A DNA stretch of 11,215 nucleotides from Chloroflexota bacterium (GCA_012797215.1 JAAZPN010000030.1:1-11215); one strand, 5' to 3'. Counted from the stretch's first letter, positions 1 to 7,476 are shown. Numbers and translations are program-made. The notes: generated by a model from the letters alone, not told the origin.

Positions 1-89
1 GTGGTCTTTGAAAGGCAGATTGCCACGCCCCCTTTCCGAAATTTTGGCACCGGAACAATTTCTGCAGTGGGGGCTCGCAATGACGAATC
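1..89 (-). repeat. Intergenic palindromic repeat, long form, copy 1
   Basis: An 89-bp element that recurs at 131-219 with 9 mismatches (about 90% identity). Its inner ends form an imperfect inverted repeat: ATTGCCACGCCCCC at 19-32 pairs with GGGGGCTCGCAAT at 69-81. Read on the minus strand it has the form GTCATTGCGAGCCCCC...GGGGGCGTGGCAATCT, the same form as the plus-strand copy at 6432-6506. The middle is the variable part. The reading frames across it are repeat translation, not a gene. It may extend left of the window. Confidence 0.8.
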
Positions 90-93
90 ACCC

Positions 94-130
94 GTCACCG
101 CGAGGAGCGCAGCGACGTGGCGGTCTGCCT
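94..130 (+). repeat. Short form of the ATTGCGAG...GGCAATCT repeat
   Basis: This unit fills the gap between the two long copies. It reads GTCACCGCGAGGAGCGCAGC followed by GACGTGGCGGTCTGCC. It keeps the two ends of the family (GTCAxxGCGAG and GTGGCxxTCTGCC) but has only a short centre. It lies in the opposite orientation to the long copies on either side, so the cluster is long(-), short(+), long(-). Confidence 0.65.
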
Positions 131-219
131 GTGGTCTTTGAAAGGCAGATTGCCACGCCCCCTTTCTGCAATTTCAGCACAGGAAAAATTCTTGCAGCGG
201 GGGCTCGCAATGACGAATC
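131..219 (-). repeat. Intergenic palindromic repeat, long form, copy 2
   Basis: Second 89-bp copy, exactly 130 bp downstream of copy 1 and in the same orientation. The mismatches with copy 1 all fall in the central part (37-68 of the element). The outer 30 bp on the left and 20 bp on the right are identical, as expected if the terminal palindrome is the conserved or functional part. The rest of the gap up to the kinase gene (220-340) shows no gene and no further clear repeat. Confidence 0.8.
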
Positions 220-346
220 GGTTGTTGACCCCAAGTCTGGCAAATGCCATTGTCGGGTTGATGAAATGCTGCAATGCTGTGTGAGCGCATTCTGACCTAC
301 TGACGGTCTGCCTTTTGCAAAGCCGCGCTTTTTATTTAATTGCGGT

Positions 347-352
347 TAAAAT
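347..352 (+). promoter_or_regulatory. Candidate -10 box directly upstream of the kinase start
   Basis: TAAAAT at 347-352 matches five of six bases of a sigma-70 -10 hexamer. Transcription would start near 359, which is the A of the kinase ATG. I see no convincing -35 box at 15-18 bp spacing. A second AT-rich hexamer, TTTAAT at 335-340, is an alternative. Either would give a leader of at most about 12 nt. Confidence 0.35.
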
Positions 353-358
353 GGAAGC

Positions 359-1906
359 ATGCTGCCAGATTACCGCGTTCGACAAAGAGATTACCTGCTT
401 GAAATTTCCCGCGCGCTCACCGAAGAGTTGGACCTGGACGCGCTGCTGCTGCGCATTCTGCGCATCGCGATTGAAATGCTGACGGGCCACGCGGGCTTCA
501 TCGCACTAAAGGACGAAAAACGGGGCTGGCACATCGCTGTGCATGAAGGAATCGCCGATGCCCTGCTTAATTATCTCAAGCGCTGGCTAGAAGCTCAGCC
601 CGCCGAAAGCACGGATGACGATGAAGTCCATGTGCCGGAAATCAACCGCATGTTGAATGACATCAGCATGGGGATGTTGACCGGCGTAGGCATCAATATG
701 ATTTTTCAGCAGCAGGTTATCGGTCAGATTTATGTTTTCCGCAATTACCGCGGTTTATTTTCCACCAATGACCGCATGCTATTGACCAGCTTCGCCAACC
801 AGGCGGCTATTGCCGTGCGCAACGCGCGGCTGTACAACGAAACCCGTGAGCAATCCCTGCGTTTGGAAGCTCTGTTGGATTCAGCAGCGGACGGCATTCT
901 GATTCTCACTCCGGACCTGCGCGTGGAACGCGCGAACAGAACCCTGCAGCAGCTGCTGAATGCCAGCGAGGAGGAATGCGTTGGTAAGCATTTTTCTGAA
1001 GTGATTCGCTGGGCAAAACCGCCGCAAGGCGTTCCGCTGGAAGAGGCTGTGGCCAGCGGCTGGTCGCAAAGCGTGCAAAATCTTTTCTATTTGGAAGGCG
1101 ACCTGCTTCGCGCTGGGCTGCGCGAAGCGCTGCCAGTCGGGATTAGCTACGGACCGCTGTTTTCAGCCAACGAAACACTGATTAACGTCATTGCCTCCAT
1201 CAGGGATATTACCCGCTTCCGCACCGCCGAAGAGATGAAGACCAGTTTCATCTCCGTGGTGAGCCACGAGCTTAAAACCCCAATCGCGCTGATAAAAGGG
1301 TACGTGAGCACGTTGCGGCGGGATGACGTAGAGTGGGACCGCGAGATTGTCTCGGAGAGCCTGGCCGTTATTGAGGATGAGGCCGATCACCTGACCGAAA
1401 TGGTCGAAGACCTGTTGGACGCGACCCGTCTGCAGGCCGGCGGCCTGAGCTTGAAAAAGGCTGAACTGGAAATCCCAAGGCTGGCGCGTTTTCTGGCGGA
1501 CCGTTACACCGCCCAGACGCAAAAGCACAGTTTTGTGGTGGAATTTCCCGCGGATTTCCCCGTGATTCCTGCGGATGAAGAAAGAATCCGACAGGTGCTC
1601 ACCAACCTTTTGAACAACGCCATCAAGTACAGCCCTGGCGGAGAAATACGCATCAGCGCAAAAACGCGGCAGAAAGATGTGGTCGTCTGCGTCAGTGACC
1701 GCGGTCCGGGTGTTGACCCACGCGACCTGCCGTACGTTTTTGACCGCTTTTATCGTTCGGATGAAGCCGCGAAAACGACCAAGGGGACGGGGTTGGGGCT
1801 CTACCTTTGCCGGGAAATCATCCGCGCGCACGATGGCAAAATCTGGGTGGACGAAACTTACAAAGAAGGCTCGCGCATTTGCTTTTCCCTCCCGCGCGAG
1901 GTGTAA
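359..1906 (+). CDS. Soluble GAF-PAS sensor histidine kinase
   Basis: A 515-residue two-component sensor kinase expected to autophosphorylate on His and pass the phosphate to a response regulator. Order of domains: a GAF-like domain at about 10-160, a PAS-like domain at about 165-290 ending in the typical 'IRDITRFR', a HisKA dimerisation helix with SHELKTP (phosphoacceptor His303), and a HATPase_c domain with N box (LTNLLNNAIKYS, 414-425), G1 (DRGPGV, 447-452), F box (FDRFYR) and G2 (GTGLGL). There is no signal peptide or membrane segment, so it should sense an intracellular cue through GAF/PAS. No response regulator is adjacent. ATG 359 is the only start that keeps the GAF domain whole, but it lacks a properly spaced ribosome site. 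The gene stops 7 bp before birA and is probably co-transcribed with it. The family is certain; the signal is unknown. Confidence 0.93.
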   Translation: MLPDYRVRQRDYLLEISRALTEELDLDALLLRILRIAIEMLTGHAGFIALKDEKRGWHIAVHEGIADALLNYLKRWLEAQPAESTDDDEVHVPEINRMLNDISMGMLTGVGINMIFQQQVIGQIYVFRNYRGLFSTNDRMLLTSFANQAAIAVRNARLYNETREQSLRLEALLDSAADGILILTPDLRVERANRTLQQLLNASEEECVGKHFSEVIRWAKPPQGVPLEEAVASGWSQSVQNLFYLEGDLLRAGLREALPVGISYGPLFSANETLINVIASIRDITRFRTAEEMKTSFISVVSHELKTPIALIKGYVSTLRRDDVEWDREIVSESLAVIEDEADHLTEMVEDLLDATRLQAGGLSLKKAELEIPRLARFLADRYTAQTQKHSFVVEFPADFPVIPADEERIRQVLTNLLNNAIKYSPGGEIRISAKTRQKDVVVCVSDRGPGVDPRDLPYVFDRFYRSDEAAKTTKGTGLGLYLCREIIRAHDGKIWVDETYKEGSRICFSLPREV

Positions 1907-1913
1907 GGCTGGT

Positions 1914-2666
1914 ATGGCTTCAGCTTCTGACGGGACCGCTTTCCGAGTCATTCTCCTGAACGAGACGAAATCGACCAATGATGACTGCCTGAGAATGGCA
2001 GACGAACGCGCGCCAGACGGCACGGTAGTGCGCGCGCTGCATCAGACTGCTGGGCGCGGGCGGGGCGGTCGAACCTGGCATTCTCAAGCGGATGCTTCGC
2101 TGACCTTCAGCGTTTTGCTTCGGCCAACAGCGCGGGAATTTGCATTTTTGCCGCGCTTTCCCCTGCTGGGGTGCTTGGCGTTGGCGCGAACGCTTGAGGG
2201 CAATTTTAAAGTGCAATCTTCCATCAAGTGGCCAAACGACCTGCTCATCGCCGGCAAAAAGGTCTGCGGCGTTTTGACTGAAACGCTCTGGCAAAATCAA
2301 ATCCCGAATGCAGTGGTGATTGGAATGGGCGTCAATCTTACCCAAGACGCATTGCCCCCCGAACCCAATCTAATCTATCCAGCAGGCAGCCTGAAGGGGC
2401 AAGCTGACATTCGCGTTTCCCCACAGGAATTGCTGGAGCTGCTGCTAACCGAGCTTCCGCGCGTACGCGCCGAGCTCTCTTCGAATGGGTTTATTGAAGA
2501 AATCAACGCGCGGCTGGCTTTTCGGGGGGAGTGGGTAACTTTAAGGAAAAACGAAGACGCGCCGGTAAAGGCGCGTCCATTATGGATTGAACAAGACGGA
2601 AGCTTACGCGTGGAAGGTGAGAACGGCAAGATTGAGCGTCTTTACTCCGCGGAAATCTCCGGTTGA
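1914..2666 (+). CDS. birA: Biotin--[acetyl-CoA-carboxylase] ligase, monofunctional
   Basis: Biotin-protein ligase of 250 residues. It makes biotinyl-5'-AMP from biotin and ATP and attaches biotin to the carrier lysine of biotin-dependent carboxylases in the cytoplasm. Visible motifs: ETKSTND (17-23), the biotinyl-AMP loop GRGRGGRTW (47-55), KWPND (105-109) with the substrate lysine, KVCGVLTE (116-123), VVIGMGVNL (134-142), and a C-terminal SH3-like domain ending in 'LYSAEI'. The N-terminal helix-turn-helix of E. coli BirA is absent, so it should be an enzyme only and not a biotin-operon repressor. An in-frame start at 1677 is possible but lies deep inside the kinase gene. ATG 1914, 7 bp after the kinase stop and behind GAGG at 1898-1901, gives the usual N-terminus. 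Its last 25 bp overlap the 3' end of gyrA on the other strand. Confidence 0.93.
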   Translation: MASASDGTAFRVILLNETKSTNDDCLRMADERAPDGTVVRALHQTAGRGRGGRTWHSQADASLTFSVLLRPTAREFAFLPRFPLLGCLALARTLEGNFKVQSSIKWPNDLLIAGKKVCGVLTETLWQNQIPNAVVIGMGVNLTQDALPPEPNLIYPAGSLKGQADIRVSPQELLELLLTELPRVRAELSSNGFIEEINARLAFRGEWVTLRKNEDAPVKARPLWIEQDGSLRVEGENGKIERLYSAEISG

Positions 2667-5170
2667 TCGCCTTGGCTCGCGGGTGCGGCGGCGCTTTCTG
2701 CCGGAATGCGGGCAACCGCTGCCAGGCTGTCCCCATCGTCCAACACCATTACTTTGACGCCCTGTGTGGCCCGACCTTGCACGGAAACATTGGCTGCTTT
2801 CATGCGCAGCACAATCCCTGCGGAAGAAATAAGGGTGATTTCATCTGTTTCCTGCACGACCAACGCTTCTGCTATCTGGCCTATGCGCGCCAACGCTGTT
2901 GGATTAAGGGTCGCGACGCCCAGCGTGGCGCGTGATTTGGGCATGTATTCTTCCAGCGGCGTGCGCTTGCCGTGCCCTTTTTCCGTCAGAACCAACAGGT
3001 ACGCGCCCGGTTCTACCACTGCCATAGCTGCCAGCGCGTCTTCGGCGCGCAAGTGAATGCCAGTGACGCCCATGGTTGTGCGGCCTGTTGGGCGGATTTC
3101 TTCCTCAGAAAAGCGCAGCGCCTTTCCGCCGCGCGTGATTAGCAGCACATCATCCTTGCCGCTGGTCAGGCATACCCAGCCCAAACTATCGCCATCATCC
3201 AGTTTGATGGCAATTAGCCCGGAGGGCCGCACATTGGCGAATTCCGCCAAAGCGATGCGCTTGACGCGTCCGCGGCGGGTGGCCATAGTGCAAAAGTTCG
3301 CCTGTTTAAAATCTGGAACAGAGAGCAGCGCGGTCACGGTTTCATCAGGTTCCAGGTTGATGATATTGACCAGCGCGATGCCCCGTCCCTGCCGGCTTTC
3401 TTCCGGCAGCTCGAATACGCGCTCCGAATAGACTTTGCCTTTATCGGTAAAGAACAGCAGGGTTGCCAGCGTGTTGCTGCGGACAAAGAAAAGCACTTCG
3501 TCTTCGTCGCGCATAGTTTGGCCCATCACGCCGCGCCCTCCGCGCCCCTGCGATCGGTAGGCGCTGTCGGAAACGCGTTTAATATAACCGCGCTGGGTGA
3601 TGGAGACAAAAACCGGCGTATCCTGCACCAAGGCTTCGTCCGATAGGTCGTTATCCAGGTCGAAGTCGATGCGCGTGCGGCGTTCATCGCCAAATTTTTC
3701 GGTGACTTCGTTCAAGTCCGTACGAATGACCTCGAGAATCCTGTGCGGATGCGAGAGTAAGTCCTCCAGGTCCGCAATCAGCACCATCAGCTCTTTATGC
3801 TCATCTTCAATCTTCTGGCGTTCCAACGCTGCCAGCCGCCGCAGCTGCAAATCCAAAATCGCCTGGGCTTGGATTTCCGTGAGGGCAAAGCGTTCCATCA
3901 AGCTTATCTTGGCTGTTTCAGCGTCCGCGGATTTGCGAATGGTCTCGATGACCGCATCCAGGTTCGCGAGCGCGATTAACAGCCCGTCCAGAATGTGAGC
4001 GCGTTTCTTGGCTTTGTCCAGGTCAAAGAGCGCGCGCCGGGTGATGACCACCTGGCGGTGTTCCAAATAGTGAAACAAGGCGCGTTTGAGCGAAAGGGTG
4101 CGGGGCTCGCCGTCAACTAACGCCAGCAGATGCACGCCGTATGTGGACTGCAGAGGAGTATATTTGTAAAGTTGATTGAGCACCTTCTTGGGTTGGGTGC
4201 TGCGTTTCAGTTCAATCACGATGCGCAGACCGCGCCGGTCAGATTCATCGCGCATGTCGGAAATCGCGTCCAGTTTGCCTTCGCGCACCAATTCCGCGAT
4301 GCGTTCAATCAGGCTGGTTTTGTTCAGCTGGTATGGGATTTCGGTAATGATTATCGCGTATCGCCCGGCTCTGATTTCTTCAATTTCCGCGACGCCGCGC
4401 ACGGTCAGCTTTCCGCGGCCGGTGCTGTATGCCTGTCGAATGCCCTCACCGCCCACAATAATGCCGCCAGTGGGGAAGTCCGGACCAGAAATTGCCTGCA
4501 TCAAGTCTTCGACGCTGACTTCGTCTATTTCGTCATAACGGTCAATCAGAATATTCAGAGCGGCGCTAAGTTCGCGCAAATTATGCGGGGGAATATTGGT
4601 TGCCATGCCGACCGCGATACCGTTGGAGCCATTCATCAGCAGGTTCGGCATGCGCGCTGGCAGAACTTCTGGTTCCTGAAGCGAGCCGTCAAAATTATCC
4701 ACAAAATCGACAGTTTGTTTTTCCAGGTCCAACAGAAGTTCTTCGGCGGTTTTTTCGAGGCGGGCTTCGGTGTATCGCATGGCAGCCGGCGAGTCGCCAT
4801 CGATGGAGCCAAAGTTTCCTTGACCGTCCACCAGAGGATAGCGCATAGAAAAGTCCTGTGCCATACGCGCCATCGAGTCGTAGACCGCGGAATCGCCATG
4901 GGGATGGTATTTGCCCAGCACCTCGCCAACAATTCTGGCGGATTTTTTGTAGGGCGCAGTGGAGCGATTGCCCATATCCTGCATCGCGTAGAGAATGCGG
5001 CGGTGCACTGGCTTGAGGCCGTCGCGCACATCAGGCAGGGCGCGCGCGACAATGACGCTCATGGCGTAATCAAGGTAAGCCGTGCGCATCTGGCTGTCGA
5101 TATCCACATTGCGCATGTTGCCGGCGTTATCACTTTTCGGAGTTTCGGGGAGTTCTGTTTCTTCGCTCAT
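2642..5170 (-). CDS. gyrA: DNA gyrase subunit A
   Basis: GyrA, 842 residues: the DNA-breaking and rejoining subunit of the type IIA topoisomerase that introduces negative supercoils together with GyrB. The N-terminal breakage-reunion domain starts with a typical [28 protein letters not shown] stretch (residues 24-47). The quinolone-determining region reads [14 protein letters not shown] (87-100), and catalytic Tyr133 lies in [10 protein letters not shown] long coiled-coil arm follows at about 370-490. The C-terminal beta-pinwheel carries the GyrA box QGRGGRG (541-547), which marks it as gyrase and not topoisomerase IV ParC. Residues equivalent to E. coli Ser83 and Asp87 are Ser94 and Asp98, the quinolone-sensitive states. 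The start is ATG at 5170, with AGGAA 6 nt upstream and a TATAAT box about 52 bp upstream. gyrB is not in the window. The stop codon lies inside the birA coding end. Confidence 0.97.
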   Translation of the reverse strand: MSEETELPETPKSDNAGNMRNVDIDSQMRTAYLDYAMSVIVARALPDVRDGLKPVHRRILYAMQDMGNRSTAPYKKSARIVGEVLGKYHPHGDSAVYDSMARMAQDFSMRYPLVDGQGNFGSIDGDSPAAMRYTEARLEKTAEELLLDLEKQTVDFVDNFDGSLQEPEVLPARMPNLLMNGSNGIAVGMATNIPPHNLRELSAALNILIDRYDEIDEVSVEDLMQAISGPDFPTGGIIVGGEGIRQAYSTGRGKLTVRGVAEIEEIRAGRYAIIITEIPYQLNKTSLIERIAELVREGKLDAISDMRDESDRRGLRIVIELKRSTQPKKVLNQLYKYTPLQSTYGVHLLALVDGEPRTLSLKRALFHYLEHRQVVITRRALFDLDKAKKRAHILDGLLIALANLDAVIETIRKSADAETAKISLMERFALTEIQAQAILDLQLRRLAALERQKIEDEHKELMVLIADLEDLLSHPHRILEVIRTDLNEVTEKFGDERRTRIDFDLDNDLSDEALVQDTPVFVSITQRGYIKRVSDSAYRSQGRGGRGVMGQTMRDEDEVLFFVRSNTLATLLFFTDKGKVYSERVFELPEESRQGRGIALVNIINLEPDETVTALLSVPDFKQANFCTMATRRGRVKRIALAEFANVRPSGLIAIKLDDGDSLGWVCLTSGKDDVLLITRGGKALRFSEEEIRPTGRTTMGVTGIHLRAEDALAAMAVVEPGAYLLVLTEKGHGKRTPLEEYMPKSRATLGVATLNPTALARIGQIAEALVVQETDEITLISSAGIVLRMKAANVSVQGRATQGVKVMVLDDGDSLAAVARIPAESAAAPASQGDQPEISAE

Positions 5171-5221
5171 CGCTTGTTCCTGGCGCTGCCAGAAGGGAAA
5201 AGGTAGCCTGGCAACCTTACT

Positions 5222-5227
5222 ATTATA
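5222..5227 (-). promoter_or_regulatory. Candidate -10 box of gyrA
   Basis: On the minus strand this reads TATAAT, a perfect -10 hexamer. It would place the start of transcription near 5215 and give a leader of about 45 nt before gyrA. The sequence 16-18 bp upstream is not a recognisable -35 box. A small AT-rich palindrome (AAAAATC-ATA-GATTTTT, 5259-5275) sits about 30-50 bp upstream of the -10 and could be a regulator site. The rest of the 255-bp gap between gyrA and the FHA gene is AT-rich without a gene. Confidence 0.45.
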
Positions 5228-5370
5228 CCCTAATTTTTAGCATTTCGCCTTAGAGCCAAAAAATCATAGATTTTTCAAAGATAGCTGTCGTTAATGGGAA
5301 AAACCCTAAAACAGATATGAGCGGCAATTTTTACCCGAAAATTTGTCATTTTTGCGCAAGAGCAAGCCAA

Positions 5371-5403
5371 AATAAAAAGAGGCTGATTTGTTCATCAGCC
5401 TCT
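5371..5403 (-). terminator. Rho-independent terminator of the FHA gene
   Basis: A perfect 10-bp stem (AGAGGCTGAT, 5378-5387, with ATCAGCCTCT, 5394-5403) and a 6-nt loop. Read on the minus strand it is followed by TTTTATTTT. It lies 22 bp beyond the FHA stop codon and separates that gene from gyrA on the same strand, so the two are separate transcription units. Confidence 0.88.
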
Positions 5404-5425
5404 ATGGTCTTATAGGTTGATAACG

Positions 5426-6025
5426 TCAATAAATAGGGCAGCCGGGTAGTTGGTTGAAAGTAAGCGCGCACCACCAGGATGCTGGCATAAAGACCAGCAC
5501 CACGCCCACAATTAATAACAGGGCTAGCAGGATGAGCAATACAACCAGGCACCAGCCCATGCGTTTCTTCTCGCCTTGTGGGGTCAGGGCGGGGGCAATC
5601 GGCTGCTGCGGGACTGGCGCGGAGACTGGCTGATAGGCGGCCTGGACGGGAGCAGCTTCGGGGGTATAGAGAGCTGGCTCTGCTTTGGCAGCAGCCACCT
5701 TTAGCGGCTCGGTTGCCGCGCCTTTCACCTCGTAGCTCATCACAGTATTCTCAGCAAGCGTAATCAGGTCGCCATCCTTAAGCTGCTGCGGGCCAGCAAT
5801 GCGGGCGCCGTTGAGGAAGGTGCCGTTGGTGGAGCCGAGGTCTTCGATGTAGATTGAGTCGCCTCGGCGCAGAAAGCGGGCATGCCGACGCGAAATTTCG
5901 GGGTCCGGAACAGGCAAATCGTTAGTCAGGTCGCGGCCCAAGAATACTTCGTCTTTTTCAATAAAATAGCTGGAGCCGGGAATAGGACCGGACCGCATCA
6001 CGATGAGGAATTTTTTTTCTGCCAT
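5426..6025 (-). CDS. FHA-domain protein with C-terminal membrane anchor
   Basis: A 199-residue protein with an N-terminal forkhead-associated domain (about 8-100), which binds phosphothreonine peptides. The hallmark residues are all present: GRD (30-32), SRRHAR (45-50), GSTNGTFLNG (64-73). An Ala/Pro/Gln-rich linker follows (about 101-152), then a basic GEKKR and one strong hydrophobic segment (about 157-180), with a short cysteine-containing tail (C186, C196). With the FHA domain at the N-terminus and no signal peptide, the likely topology is FHA inside and tail outside. The start is ATG with AAGGAG 6-7 nt upstream. It has its own promoter and terminator, so it is monocistronic. No Ser/Thr kinase or phosphatase that could supply the phospho-ligand is in the window. 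The FHA assignment is secure; the biological role is unknown. Confidence 0.9.
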   Translation of the reverse strand: MAEKKFLIVMRSGPIPGSSYFIEKDEVFLGRDLTNDLPVPDPEISRRHARFLRRGDSIYIEDLGSTNGTFLNGARIAGPQQLKDGDLITLAENTVMSYEVKGAATEPLKVAAAKAEPALYTPEAAPVQAAYQPVSAPVPQQPIAPALTPQGEKKRMGWCLVVLLILLALLLIVGVVLVFMPASWWCALTFNQLPGCPIY

Positions 6026-6067
6026 GACTGCTCCTTTTAGTCAGAGGTCGAAGTGCTTAACAGATAT

Positions 6068-6096
6068 AGTTTACTGATTTTAGGTGTGGATGTCAA
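6068..6096 (-). promoter_or_regulatory. Sigma-70-like promoter of the FHA gene
   Basis: On the minus strand: TTGACA (6096-6091, perfect -35), a 17-bp spacer, then TAAACT (6073-6068, four of six -10 bases). The predicted start of transcription near 6061 gives a leader of about 36 nt that contains the AAGGAG ribosome site. Confidence 0.65.
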
Positions 6097-6190
6097 TCAT
6101 CGCGGGGTGGGCGAGCTCGTCTTGTCCCCCTGAACGCCGTGCAAGCGCTTTGTCATGCTCCTGCGGGAGCTGCTGACGATGGAAGGGTTT

Positions 6191-6240
6191 TGACCGAAAG
6201 GTCTCCATTTCAGGCGCCAACAAAGGGAGACCTCCGGTCA
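6191..6240. repeat. Long imperfect hairpin in the FHA-lipoprotein gap
   Basis: TGACCGAAAGGTCTCC (6191-6206) pairs with GGAGACCTCCGGTCA (6226-6240), leaving a loop of about 19 nt. The arms differ by one mismatch and one unpaired base. There is no following T-run on either strand, so it is unlikely to be a simple terminator. The flanks (6100-6190 and 6241-6280) show no gene. They contain degraded pieces that resemble the repeat family to the right. Confidence 0.55.
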
Positions 6241-6280
6241 GGCAGCTCGCTCGGTCTGGATACCGGCGAGAACAAGGTCT

Positions 6281-6440
6281 TTGCGAGGGAGTAGCAGCGA
6301 CCACGGCAAAAGAATCGTCATTGCGATAAGGCGTCAGCGACCGGAGTGAAAGATTCGTCATTGCGATAAGGCGTCAGCGACCGGAGTGAAAGATTCGTTA
6401 TTGCGATAAGGCGTCAGCGACCGGAGTGAAAGATTCGTCA
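6281..6440 (+). repeat. Tandem array of 40-bp units (four, one degenerate)
   Basis: Three nearly identical 40-bp units at 6321-6360, 6361-6400 and 6401-6440 start TTGCGATAAGGCGTCAGCGA and end AGATTCGTCA (one base differs, GTTA in the second). A degenerate fourth unit in register at 6281-6320 starts TTGCGAGGGAGTAGCAGCGA. Units are directly abutted with no spacers. The array runs straight into the long-form repeat at 6432. Reading frames that cross it are repetitive and are not genes. Confidence 0.85.
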
Positions 6441-6506
6441 TTGCGAGCCCCCGTTCCAAAGAATGCGCAAACACTGGGACCATGCAAAGGGGGCGCGGCA
6501 ATCTCC
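6432..6506 (+). repeat. Intergenic palindromic repeat, long form, copy 3
   Basis: GATTCGTCATTGCGAGCCCC at the left and AAAGGGGGCGCGGCAATCTC at the right match the reverse complement of the elements at 1-89 and 131-219. The centre (about 6452-6484) is unrelated, so only the termini are conserved. It shares its first 9 bp with the last tandem unit, which suggests that the array grew from one end of this element. Confidence 0.75.
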
Positions 6507-6530
6507 CGTTATTGAAAAAAAAACAACCCG

Positions 6531-6627
6531 AAGATCCTTCACTTCGCTCAGGATGACAAAGGACATCCAAGCCAGCTGGCAGGCATCGTGCCCTGTGGGT
6601 ATCGCATCGCAAGCTCGCGATGACAGA
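6531..6627 (+). repeat. Dispersed repeat of the GATCCTTC-CAGGATGAC type, copy 1
   Basis: AAGATCCTTCACTTCGCTCA, then GGATGACAAAGGACATCCAA and GCCAG...CATCGTGCCC. About 63 bp match 8560-8622 with few differences. The core is a small palindrome (ATCCT...AGGAT). The tail at 6598-6627 (GGTATCGCATCGC...CTCGCGATGACA) has a relative at 8374-8401. The rest of the gap up to the promoter at 6681 shows nothing else. Confidence 0.75.
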
Positions 6628-6680
6628 TATCAGTCGGCTCAGCTTGGCAATATCAGCGCGCGTCCCCCTGCGCAGCCTGG

Positions 6681-6709
6681 TTGACTCCGCGCCTTTCATA
6701 GGTTAATAT
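6681..6709 (+). promoter_or_regulatory. Sigma-70-like promoter of lipoprotein 1
   Basis: TTGACT (6681-6686), a 17-bp spacer and TAATAT (6704-6709). The predicted transcription start near 6716 lies downstream of the GTG codon at 6710. This supports translation from ATG 6749 and not from that upstream codon. Confidence 0.55.
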
Positions 6710-6748
6710 GTGAGTAATTCACGTTTGCCTGATTTCCATGGAGTGAAA

Positions 6749-7432
6749 ATGAAACCAAATCGGTCAACCGTACAACGCAGCCTGGCCTTCCTGTTACTTG
6801 TTGGCGCGTTTGCGCTCAGTGCGTGTGCCCCCAAAGCCACCCCCACCAGCCTCCCGGAATACATCGGGACCCAGGTCGCGGCGACGATCCAAGCGCGAGC
6901 CACCCAGGATATGGCAGAAACCCTCATCGCGCGCATGACTCTGCAAGCCATGCCCACCAATACCCCAATTCCAACCCCGACCCCTACCAACCCTCCGCCA
7001 CCTACGCTGGCACCCACCCTTGCCCCAACCGTGGTGTATATTCCACCAGCCGCCACGCTCACGCCCACCCCCCAGGCAGTGTGCCTGAAAGCCGCGCTTG
7101 TTTCGGATGTCACCATCCCCGACGGCACCAAACTCAGCCCGGGTGAAGCATTCACCAAGACCTGGCGCTTCCGAAACACCGGCACCTGCGCCTGGACCAC
7201 GGAATTTGACATCGTGTTTATCAGCGGGGACCAGCTTTCCGCGCCTGCTATCCTGGACTTCCCCGCGGCAGTCCCCGTAGGCGGCACAATCGATATCAGC
7301 GTCGGCATGACAGCACCATCGGAACCGGGAACGTATACTGGCAGCTGGGCATTCACCGGTCCGGGCAGGCAGGTTTTTGGCATTGGAGCGGACGGCAAGG
7401 GTTATTATCAGGTCAAGATCGTGGTAGAATAA
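6749..7432 (+). CDS. Lipoprotein 1 with NBR1-type Ig-like domain
   Basis: A 227-residue predicted lipoprotein. The signal peptide has a basic n-region, a hydrophobic core (11-22) and the lipobox LSAC, with lipidated Cys26. It is followed by a short helical, Ala/Gln/Thr-rich segment (about 34-68), a Pro/Thr-rich spacer (about 69-110) and one NBR1-like Ig domain (112-227). Domain hallmarks are GTKLSPGEAFTKTWRFRNTG (126-145), the 'CAW' strand, 'EPGTYTGSW' and a final 'YYQVKIVVE'. C112 and C147 are spaced exactly as in the two paralogues downstream and probably form a disulphide outside the cell. ATG 6749 has GGAG 5 nt upstream; a GTG at 6710 would add 13 residues before the signal peptide and is not preferred. 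In bacteria this Ig type is seen as an extracellular adhesion or spacer domain. No ligand or enzymatic activity can be assigned. Confidence 0.88.
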   Translation: MKPNRSTVQRSLAFLLLVGAFALSACAPKATPTSLPEYIGTQVAATIQARATQDMAETLIARMTLQAMPTNTPIPTPTPTNPPPPTLAPTLAPTVVYIPPAATLTPTPQAVCLKAALVSDVTIPDGTKLSPGEAFTKTWRFRNTGTCAWTTEFDIVFISGDQLSAPAILDFPAAVPVGGTIDISVGMTAPSEPGTYTGSWAFTGPGRQVFGIGADGKGYYQVKIVVE

Positions 7433-7448
7433 GCTGTTACACAATCAA

Positions 7449-7476
7449 AAACCGCTCGAAAAGCGAGCGGTTTCTC
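7449..7476 (+). terminator. Hairpin terminator after lipoprotein 1
   Basis: A perfect 10-bp stem AAACCGCTCG (7449-7458) / CGAGCGGTTT (7464-7473) with a 5-nt loop. The T-run is short (TTTCTC), so termination may be partial. I see no good promoter between here and lipoprotein 2, so read-through could express the second gene. Confidence 0.75.

Noticed and set aside
8..295. Open frame of 95 codons over the left repeat cluster
   Set aside because: It runs entirely through repeat elements, has no ribosome site and encodes no recognisable domain.
4874..4915. Possible quinolone-resistance changes in gyrA
   Set aside because: The key positions are Ser94 and Asp98, the sensitive-type residues, so there is no evidence of resistance.
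4130..5206. Plus-strand open frame of 358 codons opposite gyrA
   Set aside because: It is antisense to the most conserved part of GyrA and has no recognisable domain or ribosome site.
6281..6440. CRISPR array
   Set aside because: Units abut directly with no spacers, there is no cas gene, and the unit is part of the dispersed intergenic repeat family.
6080..6699. Two minus-strand open frames (93 and 113 codons) over the gap before lipoprotein 1
   Set aside because: Their similarity to each other (SLRSLTPYRN) comes from the 40-bp repeats. The first would also start inside the array.
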